Of a stretch of 35,710 nucleotides of DNA, positions 19,566 through 29,874 are shown in pieces. Each line of letters opens with the position of its first letter. Within the stretch, counting starts at the first letter, position 1. Source of the stretch: Bacteroides sp. (GTDB taxonomy: Bacteria; Bacteroidota; Bacteroidia; Bacteroidales; Muribaculaceae); the NCBI GenBank assembly GCA_014802435.1, contig JAAVCG010000010.1:1-35710 (forward strand). The letters are read 5' to 3'. A program made the position numbers and the translations under genes. Under the pieces are notes generated by a model. It worked only from the letters and a program-made list of their open reading frames with translations. It did not search any database and was not told the origin of the DNA.

Positions 19566-22409
19566 ATGAAAAACAAACTCTTTCTCCCGCTTCTTCTCCT
19601 CGCCTCAGGCTTTGAGGCATCGGCGACGATTGAAAATCTGATGCCTAAACCCAAGCAGGTTGAACTCAATTCCTCCGAGGGGTTTGCCATAGGTCGCGCC
19701 GTAGCCTTGGATGACCCGACGGAGTCAGCCGAGCTCCTTCGCTTTATGGCCGACTGCGGCTTGACTCATTCGGCCGGAGCCGCGGCCAAGATTTCCGTGA
19801 CCATAGCTCCCGTAGACGGGGCCTATGACTATGAACTGGCCGACTATCCCGACGAGGCTTACCGCCTGAGTGTCGGCACCGACGAAATCGCCATCACGGC
19901 CCCGACGGCCCTCGGAGTGATTCGCGCGGCTCAGACCCTGCGCCTGATGGCTCAGGACTGTGGCCAGGCCATTGAGGGCGCGACGATTACTGACTGGCCC
20001 GCATTCAAGCTGCGCGGATTCATGCACGACGTTGGCCGTTCATTCATTCCTCTTGACGAGCTCAAGCGCGAGATTGACCTCCTCAGCCGCTTTAAGGTCA
20101 ACACTTTCCACTGGCATCTCACCGACTATACCGGCTGGCGCCTGGAAATCAACGCCTATCCCGAGCTGACCGGCGAAAAGGGTATCACCCGCTTCCCCGG
20201 ACAATATTATACGCAGGCGCAGGCGCGCGAACTTCAGGACTATGCCGCCGAGCGCGGAGTAATCATCATTCCTGAAATCGATATGCCCGGCCATTCTCAT
20301 CCCTTTGAGCAGGCCATGGGCCACGGGATGCAAACCGAGGCCGGAAAAGCTGAGCTCAAGGTGATTCTCTCTGAAGTGGCCGAACTCTTTGACAAGGCTC
20401 CTTATATCCACATCGGTGGCGACGAAACCTCATTCCCGGACAGCTATCTGATTGAGATGATTGACTATGTCCACTCCCTGGGTAAACGCGCCGTTATCTG
20501 GAACCGCTATAATGTCCCCGCCAAGTCGGTTGACCCGACGGTGATTCCCTGCGACATGACCACTAACTGGGCCACGTCAGGCACCCTGAGCGCCGGAGTG
20601 CCCAACATTGACATGCGCTATAATTATACGAACCATTTTGATGTGTTTGCTGATGTTGTCGGCATCTTCAAGTCAACCATCTTCGGGCTCACTCAGGGCA
20701 ATCCGGACGTTGCCGGAACCATCTCCGCCGCCTGGAACGACACGATGACCCCGACATGGGAAGACATTGTCCGTCAAAACAACGTCTATGCCAATGTCCT
20801 GGCCTCAACCGAGAGGGCTTGGACCGGCGGCGGGCAGCAATATATCGAGCAGGGAGGCGTCACCCTTCCCAATTCAGGCTCCGAATTTGACGAGTTTGCC
20901 GACTGGGAGCGCCGATTCCTCTATCATAAGCGCACCACCATGAGCGAGGCCGCCTCGCTGATTCCTTACGTCCGCCAGACCAACATCCGTTGGCATCTGA
21001 CCGGGCAGCTTCCCAATGGAGGCGACCCGGCGGCAGTCCTTGAACCGGAAAATTACATCGACGCCGAAACCATGCCCTCAACCATCGCCACGTCGACCGT
21101 TACCGGCGCCGGAATCTATCTGCGCCATATCTGGCACCCAACGGTGAAGGGTTTCTATGATAATCCGCAAAACGGAATGACGGCCTATGCCTGGACCTAC
21201 GTTTACTCACCTGAGGAACAGGATGCCGGCGCCCTGATTGAGTTCTATACTTATAGCCGCTCCGGCAATGAAAAAGCTCCCGCGGCCGGGAGATGGGACC
21301 GCCGAGGCTCCCGAATCTGGCTTAACGGCGAGGAGATTCCCGCGCCGACATGGCAACAACCGGACGCAAACATCCGGCAGGACCAGAATGAATCCGGACT
21401 GGCCAATGAGAATTTCACTACCCGCCCCGCAGTCAAGATTCACCTCAAGGAGGGTTGGAACAAGGTCTTCCTCAAGCTCCCTCATGCCAATAACGGCGGC
21501 ACCTCCCGCGATAAATGGCAATTCACCTTCGCCATCACTGACCCCGACGGAAAGGATGCCCTCGACGGCCTGATTTACTCCCCCAATAAGATTCTCCAAC
21601 CGGAGGCCGAAAGCCTGATGACTGACCTGGCTGATATGAAAGCCTGGCGCGACGCTTATGTCAGCGCCACTCCCGGATTCTATCCGGAGAGCATTGCCGA
21701 GGACTTTGACCGCCTCAGCGCTGAAATCAGCCTGACTCTCTCGGATGAGCTTACCTCCGAGGAGCGCGCTGAGCAGTCTGCCGGCCTGCGCCAAGCGTTT
21801 GAGAAGATGAAGGCCGCGGCGCCGGAGGCCGGTATATCGCAGCCGATTGACGGGGCCGTCTATGCGCTGTCAACTCCGCTGAGAGACAGCCGCTATGTGG
21901 CCTCTCAGGGCGTTTCCTCCGCCCTGACCGGAGTGACCTCCGTTACTGACCAGGCTAAATGGAAGTTCGTCAAAAGGGCCACGGGCGATGCTTATAACAT
22001 TGTCAGCGACGCCAATGGCGGCTATGTCGGAATCACGGCGGCAACCAACTCCGCCCTTCGCTCATCAAAAAACGAACCCTCGCGCGGATGGACCGTAAAT
22101 CCTTCTGACGAAGTTGGTTACGTGACCATCACTTCGGGCAACGTTCAATGGAACCAAACCCGCGCAAGCCTTAACTATGCCGTCTATAACTGGGGCGACG
22201 GAGAGAATACAACTGACACGGGATGTAAATTCCGCTTTGAAACCATTGAGTTGCCTGAACCCGATGTTCCGGTTGAGATTGACGAAGTTTCAGCCCCGGA
22301 GTCAGTCGCTCCGTCAGTCTATACCCTTACGGGAGTGAAACTTTCCGCCATCAAGGGGCTTCACCCCGGAGTTTATCTCATTGACGGCAAAAAGACCATT
22401 GTTCGCTGA
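19566..22409 (+). CDS. Secreted GH20 beta-N-acetylhexosaminidase with possible type IX tail
   Basis: Removes terminal beta-linked GlcNAc or GalNAc from glycans. The 947-aa protein has a signal peptide (1-20), a GH20b domain (about 22-140) and a catalytic barrel (about 147-480) with [26 protein letters not shown] and the catalytic pair in HIGGDET (Asp286, Glu287). The C-terminal half holds beta-sandwich sequence (about 510-680), a helical stretch, a possible lectin-like domain at about 820-910, and an ending ([22 protein letters not shown]) like short type IX sorting tails. It lies 20 bp after ribBA and overlaps the lolD-like gene by one base (TGATG). Its nearness to porU suggests surface delivery, an inference. 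Confidence 0.93.
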   Translation: MKNKLFLPLLLLASGFEASATIENLMPKPKQVELNSSEGFAIGRAVALDDPTESAELLRFMADCGLTHSAGAAAKISVTIAPVDGAYDYELADYPDEAYRLSVGTDEIAITAPTALGVIRAAQTLRLMAQDCGQAIEGATITDWPAFKLRGFMHDVGRSFIPLDELKREIDLLSRFKVNTFHWHLTDYTGWRLEINAYPELTGEKGITRFPGQYYTQAQARELQDYAAERGVIIIPEIDMPGHSHPFEQAMGHGMQTEAGKAELKVILSEVAELFDKAPYIHIGGDETSFPDSYLIEMIDYVHSLGKRAVIWNRYNVPAKSVDPTVIPCDMTTNWATSGTLSAGVPNIDMRYNYTNHFDVFADVVGIFKSTIFGLTQGNPDVAGTISAAWNDTMTPTWEDIVRQNNVYANVLASTERAWTGGGQQYIEQGGVTLPNSGSEFDEFADWERRFLYHKRTTMSEAASLIPYVRQTNIRWHLTGQLPNGGDPAAVLEPENYIDAETMPSTIATSTVTGAGIYLRHIWHPTVKGFYDNPQNGMTAYAWTYVYSPEEQDAGALIEFYTYSRSGNEKAPAAGRWDRRGSRIWLNGEEIPAPTWQQPDANIRQDQNESGLANENFTTRPAVKIHLKEGWNKVFLKLPHANNGGTSRDKWQFTFAITDPDGKDALDGLIYSPNKILQPEAESLMTDLADMKAWRDAYVSATPGFYPESIAEDFDRLSAEISLTLSDELTSEERAEQSAGLRQAFEKMKAAAPEAGISQPIDGAVYALSTPLRDSRYVASQGVSSALTGVTSVTDQAKWKFVKRATGDAYNIVSDANGGYVGITAATNSALRSSKNEPSRGWTVNPSDEVGYVTITSGNVQWNQTRASLNYAVYNWGDGENTTDTGCKFRFETIELPEPDVPVEIDEVSAPESVAPSVYTLTGVKLSAIKGLHPGVYLIDGKKTIVR

Positions 22410-23062
22410 TGCTCAGAGTTAAGGACATAACCAAGTCGTTTGAAGGCCTGCAGATTCTTCGCGGGGTCAGCCTTGAGGTTGGCGAGGCGGAGATTGTGGC
22501 CATCGTCGGGCCCAGCGGCGCCGGCAAAACCACTCTTTTGCAAATCATCGGGACCCTTGAGCGCCCTGACGGAGGCTCGGTTATCTATGACTCTACGGAT
22601 GTTTTTGCGATGAAATCCGGTGAACTTGCCGAGTTTCGCAACAAAAACATCGGCTTCGTCTTTCAATTCCATTCGCTCCTTCCGGAATTCACCCTGCTTG
22701 AAAACGTGGCCCTCCCGGCCCTTATCGGCGGCGAATCAAAGGGGGCGGCTGAGGCTCGCGCGCGCGAACTGATAAGTTACATGGGCCTGACTGAGCGTGA
22801 GAGCCATCGCCCCGGTCAGCTCAGCGGTGGCGAACGCCAGCGGGCGGCAGTGGCCCGCGCGCTGATTAACTCGCCCAAAATCATTCTTGCCGATGAGCCG
22901 AGCGGCTCGCTCGACAGCGCCAACCGCGCCGAACTCCATAAACTCTTTTTTGACCTGAGGCGTGACCGCGGCCAGAGCTTCGTCATCGTGACTCATGATG
23001 ATGCTCTCGCGGCGCAGGCTGACCGCACAATTCGCATTGTTGACGGTAAAATTGCGCAATAA
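22409..23062 (+). CDS. ABC transporter ATP-binding protein, LolD-like
   Basis: 217-aa ATPase of the MacB/LolD/FtsE class. Walker A is GPSGAGKTT near residue 33, the Q-loop follows in [18 protein letters not shown], the signature is LSGGERQR and Walker B is [12 protein letters not shown], followed by the switch histidine in VTHDD. LolD proteins power release of lipoproteins from the inner membrane with LolC/LolE, but no such permease is next to it, so the partner is unknown. Start overlaps the GH20 stop; porU follows after 29 bp. Confidence 0.92.
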   Translation: MLRVKDITKSFEGLQILRGVSLEVGEAEIVAIVGPSGAGKTTLLQIIGTLERPDGGSVIYDSTDVFAMKSGELAEFRNKNIGFVFQFHSLLPEFTLLENVALPALIGGESKGAAEARARELISYMGLTERESHRPGQLSGGERQRAAVARALINSPKIILADEPSGSLDSANRAELHKLFFDLRRDRGQSFVIVTHDDALAAQADRTIRIVDGKIAQ

Positions 23063-23091
23063 ATAGCCCCGCCTCTGCGTTATAATGGCAT

Positions 23092-26000
23092 ATGAAACTG
23101 ACTAAACGCTTGATTTTTACCGCAACGGCCTCTCTCGTCGTTGCTCTCTCCGCATCAGCCCTCTCGCCTGAGGCCTATACCGAGCAATCGGCTCTGAGCT
23201 CCGGCAAGTGGGTGAAAATCAGCGTTGAGCAAACCGGAATGCACTTTATCCCTTCCGCCACTCTCTCCTCCTGGGGCTTCAAAAATCCGCAGGCGGTCAG
23301 AATTCACGGCTATGGCGGACGCATGCTCTCTGATGTGCTCGACCCGGCGGAGTATATTGATGATCTGCCGGAGATTCCGCGTGAGCTCACCTCCGGCGGA
23401 CTGGTTTTTTATGCTGTCGGACCCGTTCAGGAGGTTTATTCGGAGACTTCAAGCTCCTTGACTCATGAGGTTAATCCCTATGACACCAAGGGCTATTACT
23501 TCCTGACCGAATCATCGGCCGGCGAGGCCCTTGTCCCGGAAATGTCGGGTCAGCCCCTCGGCTCCTCCGCCGGATGCCGAACCTCGGCCAAGACAATCCT
23601 TATCCATGAACAGGAACTCAGCTCTCCCGGCGGCTCCGGGCGGCTGATGGTGGGCGAAGATTTCAATTACACTCGCCGCCGCAATTTCTCCTTCAAGCTC
23701 TCGGGGCTGGTAAAGTCCGAGCCCGTGGAGCTCAACACCTCATTCTTTACGCGCACTCCCTCCCTGGCCTCCACTTTGCGCTTTGAGTTCAACGGAGTGA
23801 TTCCCGCTCAGGATGCCGCGATGTCAATTTCCGCCACCACTCAGGGCGACGGCTACTGGGGCCGCCAAGCCGTTTTCAATCACTCCGACATCAAATGCTC
23901 CGCCGATGAGCTGACAATCGGGCTCACCCTGGAGTGTAACGGAGTGGTCAATAAGGCGAATCTTGACTATTTTGAGATTATCTATACCCGTAGCCTTCAA
24001 ACCTCGGGAGTCTTTTTTGCCGACGGCACGGAGTCACTGGCCCTGACGGCGGCCGACGCTGACCGCCGCATCTGGGACGTCACTACTGCTCATCAGCCCC
24101 TGCAGATTAACCTCGGCTCAACCGGAGCCTGGCGCTCTGACTTCAATCAGATGCGCCGTTACGTCAGCTGGTCAACGGCTGAAACCGCCTCAATGCCCCG
24201 GCCAAGGATGGCCGGAAACGTCGCCGCCCAGAATCTCCACGGCATGACTCAGATTCCTGACATGGTCATCATTGCACCGACGGTTTATCAATCAGCGGCT
24301 CACTCCATTGCCGAGATTCACCATAACAATGCCTATGACCCCCTGAGCGTTGAAGTCGTTGACCTCAATCAGATTCTCAATGAGTTCGGCTCCGGAGCCT
24401 TTGACCCCGGCGCCATCCGCCGCTTCCTCAAGATGCTCTATGACCGGGGCAATGCCGCCGGAACGCCCCTGAAATATGCCCTGATGATGGGTAAGGGGAC
24501 CTGTGATAACCGCGCCCTGACCGGAACGGGCAAGGCCATGCGCTCGCCTATGCCCCTATGGGTCAGCGTTGAGTCCCTGGCCGAGAACTCCAGCTATAGC
24601 TCCGACGATTATTTTGCTCTCCTTGATGACTTTGACGGGCGCCGACCGGGCCAGGAGACGCTCGATATTGCCGTTGGGCGCATTCCCTGCACCACGGCCG
24701 ATGAGGCCTCCATCGCCGTTGACAAAATCAAGCGTTACATCTACTCTCAGCCCCGCGACGACTGGCGCACCCGCCTGACCATGCTCGTTGACGATGAAAA
24801 TCAGGGCGTCCATATGACTCAGGCCGAGCGCCTCCTTGCCAATCTCGGCGCCTCCGAGTCCGGTAACCGATTCGTGGTCCAGAAGGTTTACTGCGATGCC
24901 TATGAGCGTCAGAACTCCACTTATCCTCAGGCTCGCACCGAAATCTTTGATTATCTGGCCGACGGAACCTCGGTCTTCGCCTTCATCGGCCATGGCTCGC
25001 CGACGGCCCTCGGAAGTAAAAAAATCATTGAGCCCAATGATTTCCGTGACCGGTTCCATCTGCGCCGACTGCCGTTTTTCTATACGGCGACGTGTAACTT
25101 CCTCAAGTGGGACTATGACCTGACCTCCATGGCCGAACAGCTTATGTTTCAGTCTGATGGCGGCATTATTGGCTGTTTTGCGGCCCTGCGCCCGGTGTTT
25201 ATCACCCAAAACGGTAATCTCTCTGCCCGCTTCGGAACCACTTTAGGCTCCTTGGCCGACGATGGCCGCGAGCTCACCTTTGGCGAGCTCTACCGCCTCA
25301 CCAAGAATGGCGTCAACAATGACCAGAACAAGATGCGTTACGTCCTGATGGCTGACCCGGCCCTGCGACTCAGTGCCCCCGGCCAGTTTGTCAGGGTAGA
25401 AACCATCAACGGGGTTGACGCCACTAATCCCGACGCTCAAATCGAACTCAAGGCGCGCCAGACTCTGACTATTACCGGCTCAGTGCTCGGCCCCGACGGA
25501 AAGCCGATGGATGACTTCAACGGCCACCTGACGGCGAGCCTCTATGATGCCGAACGCTCCGTGACCTCTTATGGCCACGGCGACGGCGAGAAAGTCACCT
25601 TTGAAAAGATGGGCGATAAACTCCTGACCGCCTCCGGAACCATCACTAACGGGCGCTTCTCTTTTACCTGCCGAATGCCCTCCTCTTTCTCTGACAATTA
25701 CCGCCCGGCAACTTTCAGTTTCTATGCCTCGGCGGCCGATGATGCCGACGGGCGCCACGCTATGGGAGTGCTCCGCAACGTCTATGCCTATGGCTATGAC
25801 GAAAATGCCGAGGCCGACGATTGGGCCCCGACTATCCACTCCCTGACCCTCAATTCTGATGGCTTTAAGGATGGCGACAAGGTCAATGAAAGCCCCATGG
25901 TCATTGCCCGCATCAGTGATGACTGCGGCATCAACGTCAGCACCTCCGGCGTTGGCCGCCAGATGGTCATCATCATTGACGATAAGCAGACTTATGCCGA

Positions 26001-26502
26001 CTGCTCACGCCACTTCACTCTGGACCATACGCCCGAGGAGGGAATGGCCATGAGCGGCACTCTGAGTTATCCGCTCGCTGACCTCGCCCCGGGCGCTCAT
26101 CAGCTCAAGCTCAGAGTCTGGGACCTGGCGGAAAATGTCACCGAGCGCACGATTGATTTTAAAGTCGTCAACGGACTGAAGCCCGAAATTTTCAGCGTCT
26201 ATACGGATGCCATGCCGGCGCGCTCAGAGGCCAATTTCTATATCAACCATAACCGCCCTGATGCGCTGATGAATATCCGCCTCACCGTCTATACCCTCAA
26301 TGGTAAGGCCGTTTGGAGTCATGAAATCCAAACCCGCTCAAATATGAACACGACGGACCCCATCCGCTGGAATCTCACCGATAAGGCCGGACGCCGGGTT
26401 GAGCGCGGAATTTATCTCTATCGCGCTGAAATATCGACCGATGGCGAAACTTTCACAACCAAATCACGCAAAATAGCCGTAGCCGCCGATGGAACAGAAT
26501 AA
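23092..26502 (+). CDS. porU: Type IX secretion system sortase PorU (C25 family)
   Basis: Outer-membrane-associated cysteine protease-like sortase that removes C-terminal signals from type IX cargo and attaches them to lipopolysaccharide. The 1136-aa protein has a signal peptide (1-23), the family's opening SSGKWVKISVEQTGMHFI and RIHGYGG, and a C25 domain at about 385-770 with the dyad in FIGHGSP (His634) and YTATCNF (Cys668), plus SSDDYFALLDD and IAVGRIP. An Ig-like region and a terminal domain follow (NFYINHNRP, RGIYLYRAEI). Length and order match PorU, not secreted gingipains. It overlaps the LOG-family gene by 14 bp. Its presence implies that other type IX components are encoded elsewhere. 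Confidence 0.93.
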   Translation: MKLTKRLIFTATASLVVALSASALSPEAYTEQSALSSGKWVKISVEQTGMHFIPSATLSSWGFKNPQAVRIHGYGGRMLSDVLDPAEYIDDLPEIPRELTSGGLVFYAVGPVQEVYSETSSSLTHEVNPYDTKGYYFLTESSAGEALVPEMSGQPLGSSAGCRTSAKTILIHEQELSSPGGSGRLMVGEDFNYTRRRNFSFKLSGLVKSEPVELNTSFFTRTPSLASTLRFEFNGVIPAQDAAMSISATTQGDGYWGRQAVFNHSDIKCSADELTIGLTLECNGVVNKANLDYFEIIYTRSLQTSGVFFADGTESLALTAADADRRIWDVTTAHQPLQINLGSTGAWRSDFNQMRRYVSWSTAETASMPRPRMAGNVAAQNLHGMTQIPDMVIIAPTVYQSAAHSIAEIHHNNAYDPLSVEVVDLNQILNEFGSGAFDPGAIRRFLKMLYDRGNAAGTPLKYALMMGKGTCDNRALTGTGKAMRSPMPLWVSVESLAENSSYSSDDYFALLDDFDGRRPGQETLDIAVGRIPCTTADEASIAVDKIKRYIYSQPRDDWRTRLTMLVDDENQGVHMTQAERLLANLGASESGNRFVVQKVYCDAYERQNSTYPQARTEIFDYLADGTSVFAFIGHGSPTALGSKKIIEPNDFRDRFHLRRLPFFYTATCNFLKWDYDLTSMAEQLMFQSDGGIIGCFAALRPVFITQNGNLSARFGTTLGSLADDGRELTFGELYRLTKNGVNNDQNKMRYVLMADPALRLSAPGQFVRVETINGVDATNPDAQIELKARQTLTITGSVLGPDGKPMDDFNGHLTASLYDAERSVTSYGHGDGEKVTFEKMGDKLLTASGTITNGRFSFTCRMPSSFSDNYRPATFSFYASAADDADGRHAMGVLRNVYAYGYDENAEADDWAPTIHSLTLNSDGFKDGDKVNESPMVIARISDDCGINVSTSGVGRQMVIIIDDKQTYADCSRHFTLDHTPEEGMAMSGTLSYPLADLAPGAHQLKLRVWDLAENVTERTIDFKVVNGLKPEIFSVYTDAMPARSEANFYINHNRPDALMNIRLTVYTLNGKAVWSHEIQTRSNMNTTDPIRWNLTDKAGRRVERGIYLYRAEISTDGETFTTKSRKIAVAADGTE

Positions 26503-27037
26503 GGCCATAACTGTTTATTGCGCGTCGTCGCCCGATGCGCCTGAAGTATTCCTCAATGCCGCCTATGAACTTGGGCGCGAACTGGCCCGCGCGGGCTTCG
26601 GCTCCGTGACCGGGGCCGGGCGCACCGGGCTGATGGGTCAAGTGGTTCGCGGCAGCCTGGAGGCCGGCGGCGAGGCCATCGGAGTCATCCCGCAGTTTAT
26701 GGTTGACCGCGGATGGGCCAACCCGCAGATGACCCGCCTCCACGTCACCGCCGATATGGCCGAGCGCAAGAAGCTCCTTGCCGATTTAGGCGCGGGGGCA
26801 ATTGCACTGCCCGGCGGTCTGGGCACTCTTGACGAGCTGATGGACCTGCTGACGCAGTGTCAGTTGGGACTGTATCATAATCCCGTGGTGATTCTTAACG
26901 TTGACGGCTTTTATGATAATCTCCTGCGCCAGCTCGAGCATGCTGACTCCTGCCGGATGATGCGCCATTTTGACCTCCCAGGTAACTTATGGCAGGTGGC
27001 TCTGACTCCGGAGCAGGCCGTCAGCTTCTTTTTGTAA
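26489..27037 (+). CDS. LOG family protein (TIGR00730-type nucleotide 5'-monophosphate phosphoribohydrolase)
   Basis: 182-aa Rossmann-fold protein. The family motif PGGLGTLDE is at about 107-115, with the upstream arginine in MAERKK and a GAGRTGLMG nucleotide-binding turn. Characterised members release the base from cytokinin-type nucleotides or AMP; older annotation as lysine decarboxylase is wrong for this family. The real substrate here is unknown. Cytoplasmic. It overlaps the porU end by 14 bp; the start MEQNKAITVYCASS gives the usual N-terminus. Confidence 0.9.
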   Translation: MEQNKAITVYCASSPDAPEVFLNAAYELGRELARAGFGSVTGAGRTGLMGQVVRGSLEAGGEAIGVIPQFMVDRGWANPQMTRLHVTADMAERKKLLADLGAGAIALPGGLGTLDELMDLLTQCQLGLYHNPVVILNVDGFYDNLLRQLEHADSCRMMRHFDLPGNLWQVALTPEQAVSFFL

Positions 27038-27068
27038 ACTTTTTTACCCCCCCCACCAGTAAGATTCT

Positions 27069-27746
27069 ATGCAAGGCCTTCTCCCGGAACTGCTACCGAT
27101 GACTCCGGCCCATGACCCGACATTGCGGGCCATGGTCTGGGCGCTGATTATTCCGGCGTTGATTTTTCTCCCCTCGGTTGTCAGGCTCTGGGGCAAGTTT
27201 ATGACTTCGCTGTCGCGCCATGAGGAGAAACTTGCGGCGGCCGAGCGCACGCTGACTGATCGCCTGGCCCAGATTATTGCCGGGCTCCTCTGCTGTCTGA
27301 TGACCGGGGTGCTGCTCTATTGCGTGGCCTTCAAGCTTCGCGGCGGCAACCTGGCCCTTGCGCCGGGCGCCGGAGTGGGGCTGACGGCCGCCGGGGCGGT
27401 TGTCTGCGGCCTGATTCAGTTCATCGGATATAGGGTGGTCGGTTATGCCTTCACCACTTCGTCGAACACCATAATCTGGATTCGCTCCCTCGCCGTAAAT
27501 ATTGCGATGCTCGGCTACTGGATGGTCATTCCCGCTCTGGGCGCAATGTTTTATCCCGGCATGGCTTATGCGATGTTTTGGCTCGGTGCGGCGCTGTTTT
27601 TAATCTTCCGTATTGCCCTGTGGATTAAGTGTTTCCGAATTTTTTATGACTCGGCATTTTCAATTGTCTACTTTTTTTTGTATCTTTGCACCCTTGAAAC
27701 GGTGCCCTTGCTGATTCCGGTAGGCATCGCTCTTTTCATCTGTTAA
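27069..27746 (+). CDS. DUF4271 family membrane protein
   Basis: 225-aa integral membrane protein with about six predicted helices (residues about 16-38, 69-92, 97-118, 133-155, 158-180, 195-223). It matches the Bacteroidetes DUF4271 family, whose members commonly lie directly before uroporphyrinogen-III synthase, as here. No function is known and no catalytic motif is visible. A run of eight C lies 14 bp before the ATG. The end of the gene carries a promoter for hemD. Confidence 0.85.
   Translation: MQGLLPELLPMTPAHDPTLRAMVWALIIPALIFLPSVVRLWGKFMTSLSRHEEKLAAAERTLTDRLAQIIAGLLCCLMTGVLLYCVAFKLRGGNLALAPGAGVGLTAAGAVVCGLIQFIGYRVVGYAFTTSSNTIIWIRSLAVNIAMLGYWMVIPALGAMFYPGMAYAMFWLGAALFLIFRIALWIKCFRIFYDSAFSIVYFFLYLCTLETVPLLIPVGIALFIC
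27657..27688 (+). promoter_or_regulatory. Internal promoter for hemD-rnpA-yidD
   Basis: TTTT (27657-27660), 20 bp, TATCTTTG (27681-27688), inside the end of the DUF4271 gene. The -7 box is a full match and the -33 box has one mismatch. It predicts a leader of about 97 nt for hemD. Confidence 0.65.
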
Positions 27747-27791
27747 GTAATCAAACGACTAAAATACCAATTATAATAACCTTTTTCTAAA

Positions 27792-28556
27792 GTGGAAAAG
27801 AAGATCCAGAAAATCCTCGTTTCTCAGCCCAGACCTGAAAGCGAAAAGTCGCCTTATTTTGACCTTGAGAAGAAATATGGCGTTGAGCTGACGTTCCGTC
27901 CGTTCATCCGCGTAGAAGGGCTTACGTCGCGCGAATTTCGCTCTCAGAAGATTTCCATCTCAGACTTTACGGCAGTTATTTTTACCGCCCGTCAGGCTGT
28001 GGACCATTTCTTCCGCCTCTGTGAAGAAATCCGTTATCAGGTGCCTGAAGGTTTGAAGTATTTTTGCTCTTCAGAGAGCATCGCACTCTATATCCAGAAG
28101 TATATTCCTTATCGCAAACGCAAGATTTTCCATTCGCCTACGGGGCGTTTTGATGACCTGATTCCCATCCTTCAGAAGCATCATAAGGAGAAGTATCTCT
28201 TTGCCGTCAGCGACGTCAATAAGGATATCCTTGCCAACCTGGAGAAGAGCAAACTGCAATATACCCGCGCTATCATGTATCGCACGGTGGCCAACGACTT
28301 CGGTCCGGACGAGCCGTTTGACTATGACATGCTGATTTTCTTCTCTCCGGAAGGAATCAAGGCCTTGCAGAAAAACTTCCCTGACTTTGACCAGGCCGAA
28401 ACGCATATCGCCACCTTCGGCAAGACTACGGCTCAGGCTGTGGCCGACGCCGGATTGCGCCTTGACCTTGACGGCTCTTCCGCCGGCTCCAAGTCAATCA
28501 CCGCCACTCTCGATTCTTATCTTGAGCAAGTCAATGGACTCCCGGAAGACGCTTAA
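27792..28556 (+). CDS. hemD: Uroporphyrinogen-III synthase
   Basis: Closes and isomerises hydroxymethylbilane to uroporphyrinogen III in tetrapyrrole synthesis. The 254-aa protein has the two-domain HemD pattern, with the fairly conserved FTAVIFTARQAVDHFF in the first half and FFSPEGIKAL, HIATFGKTTAQAV in the second. It begins with GTG: two stop codons in frame lie at 27774-27779 and no ATG fits, so the GTG at 27792 is the only plausible start. It overlaps rnpA by 23 bp. Many Bacteroidetes keep this gene with rnpA and yidD though heme synthesis may be incomplete; no other hem genes are in the window. Confidence 0.93.
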   Translation: MEKKIQKILVSQPRPESEKSPYFDLEKKYGVELTFRPFIRVEGLTSREFRSQKISISDFTAVIFTARQAVDHFFRLCEEIRYQVPEGLKYFCSSESIALYIQKYIPYRKRKIFHSPTGRFDDLIPILQKHHKEKYLFAVSDVNKDILANLEKSKLQYTRAIMYRTVANDFGPDEPFDYDMLIFFSPEGIKALQKNFPDFDQAETHIATFGKTTAQAVADAGLRLDLDGSSAGSKSITATLDSYLEQVNGLPEDA

Positions 28557-28917
28557 AAAGAGCGAAAAACTCTGCTCACAAACCGCTATCGACGCCCTCT
28601 TTTCGCCGGCTAAGGCCGCAAAGGGGGCGCTCGCCTATCCGCTGCGTATGGTTTCCGCCCCACGCTCCGGAATGCGTCGCCCCGGAGCCGCTACCGTCCA
28701 GTTTCTGATAAGCATCCCCAAGAAAAGATTGCGCAAGGCCGTTGACCGCGTTCAGATGCGCCGACGGGTCAGGGAGGCTTATCGCCTCAACCGCGACCTT
28801 ATCAGGGAAATTAACCCCGAAGAACCCGTCGACGTGGCCTTTATCTATATCGCCAACTCGCTGACCCCTTATGACCGGGTTGAACGCGCCATGAAAAAGC
28901 TCCTCGCCGCGCTATGA
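28534..28917 (+). CDS. rnpA: Ribonuclease P protein component
   Basis: Protein subunit of RNase P, which helps the RNA subunit cut the 5' leader from pre-tRNA. The 127-aa protein shows [30 protein letters not shown], covering the conserved RNR-type basic motif ([11 protein letters not shown]). The ATG at 28534 ([13 protein letters not shown]) is chosen because it gives a normal length and N-terminus; sequence further upstream is the hemD gene in another frame. It overlaps hemD by 23 bp and yidD by 4 bp (ATGA). Confidence 0.95.
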   Translation: MDSRKTLKKSEKLCSQTAIDALFSPAKAAKGALAYPLRMVSAPRSGMRRPGAATVQFLISIPKKRLRKAVDRVQMRRRVREAYRLNRDLIREINPEEPVDVAFIYIANSLTPYDRVERAMKKLLAAL

Positions 28918-29135
28918 AAAAACTCCTCAGCGAACTCCTCATTCTTCCAATCCGCTTTTATCGCGCCTGCATCTCGCCGCTGACTCCCCCTTCTTGCCGC
29001 TTCACGCCCACTTGCTCGCAATATGCCATTGAGGCCCTGCGGCGCCATGGCCCTCTGCGCGGCTCCTGGCTGGCCCTGCGGCGCATTCTGCGCTGCCATC
29101 CGTGGGGCGGCAGCGGTTATGACCCCGTCCCTTAA
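28914..29135 (+). CDS. yidD: Membrane protein insertion efficiency factor YidD
   Basis: 73-aa protein linked with insertion of inner-membrane proteins alongside YidC. It has the family core [29 protein letters not shown] with two of the conserved cysteines, and the usual ending [10 protein letters not shown]. Start overlaps the rnpA stop in ATGA. It is the last gene of the long plus-strand run, and its stop lies only 8 bp from the end of the convergent RNase HI gene. Confidence 0.95.
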   Translation: MKKLLSELLILPIRFYRACISPLTPPSCRFTPTCSQYAIEALRRHGPLRGSWLALRRILRCHPWGGSGYDPVP

Positions 29136-29143
29136 GAGCGGGA

Positions 29144-29788
29144 TTATTTGCGGTTGAAGTCGGCGGGAATCTCGCCCCATTCATCCGTTTTCCATTTTAT
29201 TACCGGATTTTTTAGCTGATGGGTCATCACCCAGCGGTCGGCCCGCGCAAGGAGTTCAAAAACCTTGGCGTTTTGCGGCGTGCGTTCAAGGGTGGTCTTA
29301 GAGCGCCGGTTGCGAAGCCATGAGAGGGCCGTGCGCGAGTCTGAATAGATGGGCCGCTGGTGGTCGCCCTGTTGGTCAAGGAGCGCCAGCGCATGAACCA
29401 GGGCCAGATACTCGGCAATATTGTTAGTGCCTCCGTCGAGGGGCCCGAAATGGAAAATCCGTCGCCCCGTAGCCACTTCCACGCATTGATATTCCATCGG
29501 CCCGGGAACCCCCGAGCAAGCGCCGTCAACGGCCCAGGCATCCATCCTTATCTCCGGAAATTGCTCATAACCCATGTCGGGCTGACGGCGCTTGGACAGC
29601 GCTATCAGCAGGGTCGCCTGGTCCTCATAGGAGCCCCGAAAAGCGGCTGTGGCCGACTCGATATCAGGGAAGGCCTTATATCTTGCCCCATGAAAACCCT
29701 CCACCTGGGCCTGACATTCCTCCCAGGTGTCATAAATTCCGGGCGACAGCCCTTGCCAAACAACATAATATTTTCTCTTAGGCGACAT
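29144..29788 (-). CDS. rnhA: Ribonuclease HI with N-terminal viroplasmin-like domain
   Basis: Cuts RNA in RNA-DNA hybrids. The 214-aa protein has an N-terminal viroplasmin-type hybrid-binding domain (YYVVWQGLSPGIYDTWEEC, residues 7-50) and an RNase H domain at about 80-212. Likely catalytic acids are Asp88 (VDGACSG), Glu126 (NNIAEY), Asp150 (YSDSRTA) and the final Asp in IPADF (Asp210). This architecture is common in Bacteroidetes. The gene stands alone between the convergent yidD and a repeat-bearing gap; no TAnnTTTG box is visible upstream. Confidence 0.93.
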   Translation of the reverse strand: MSPKRKYYVVWQGLSPGIYDTWEECQAQVEGFHGARYKAFPDIESATAAFRGSYEDQATLLIALSKRRQPDMGYEQFPEIRMDAWAVDGACSGVPGPMEYQCVEVATGRRIFHFGPLDGGTNNIAEYLALVHALALLDQQGDHQRPIYSDSRTALSWLRNRRSKTTLERTPQNAKVFELLARADRWVMTHQLKNPVIKWKTDEWGEIPADFNRK

Positions 29789-29819
29789 CAGAAAAATGAA
29801 AAATGAAAGGTGAAAATTT

Positions 29820-29850
29820 TATGGAAAGGCGGATTCCGATCCGCCGCCAC
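29820..29850 (-). repeat. Family A hairpin repeat
   Basis: TATGGAAA, GGCGGAT TCCG ATCCGCC, GCCAC: an intact unit in the 182-bp gap between rnhA and the alanine dehydrogenase-like gene. It lies in direct orientation with the unit at 29875-29905, with GAAAAATGAA-like A-rich sequence before, between and after. Confidence 0.85.
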
Positions 29851-29874
29851 AGAAATGAATGAAGAATGAAAAAT

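Noticed and set aside
28387-28533. 49-residue N-terminal extension of rnpA
   Set aside because: It overlaps hemD in another frame and is Pro/Leu/Ser-rich without RnpA similarity; the ATG at 28534 gives the normal length.
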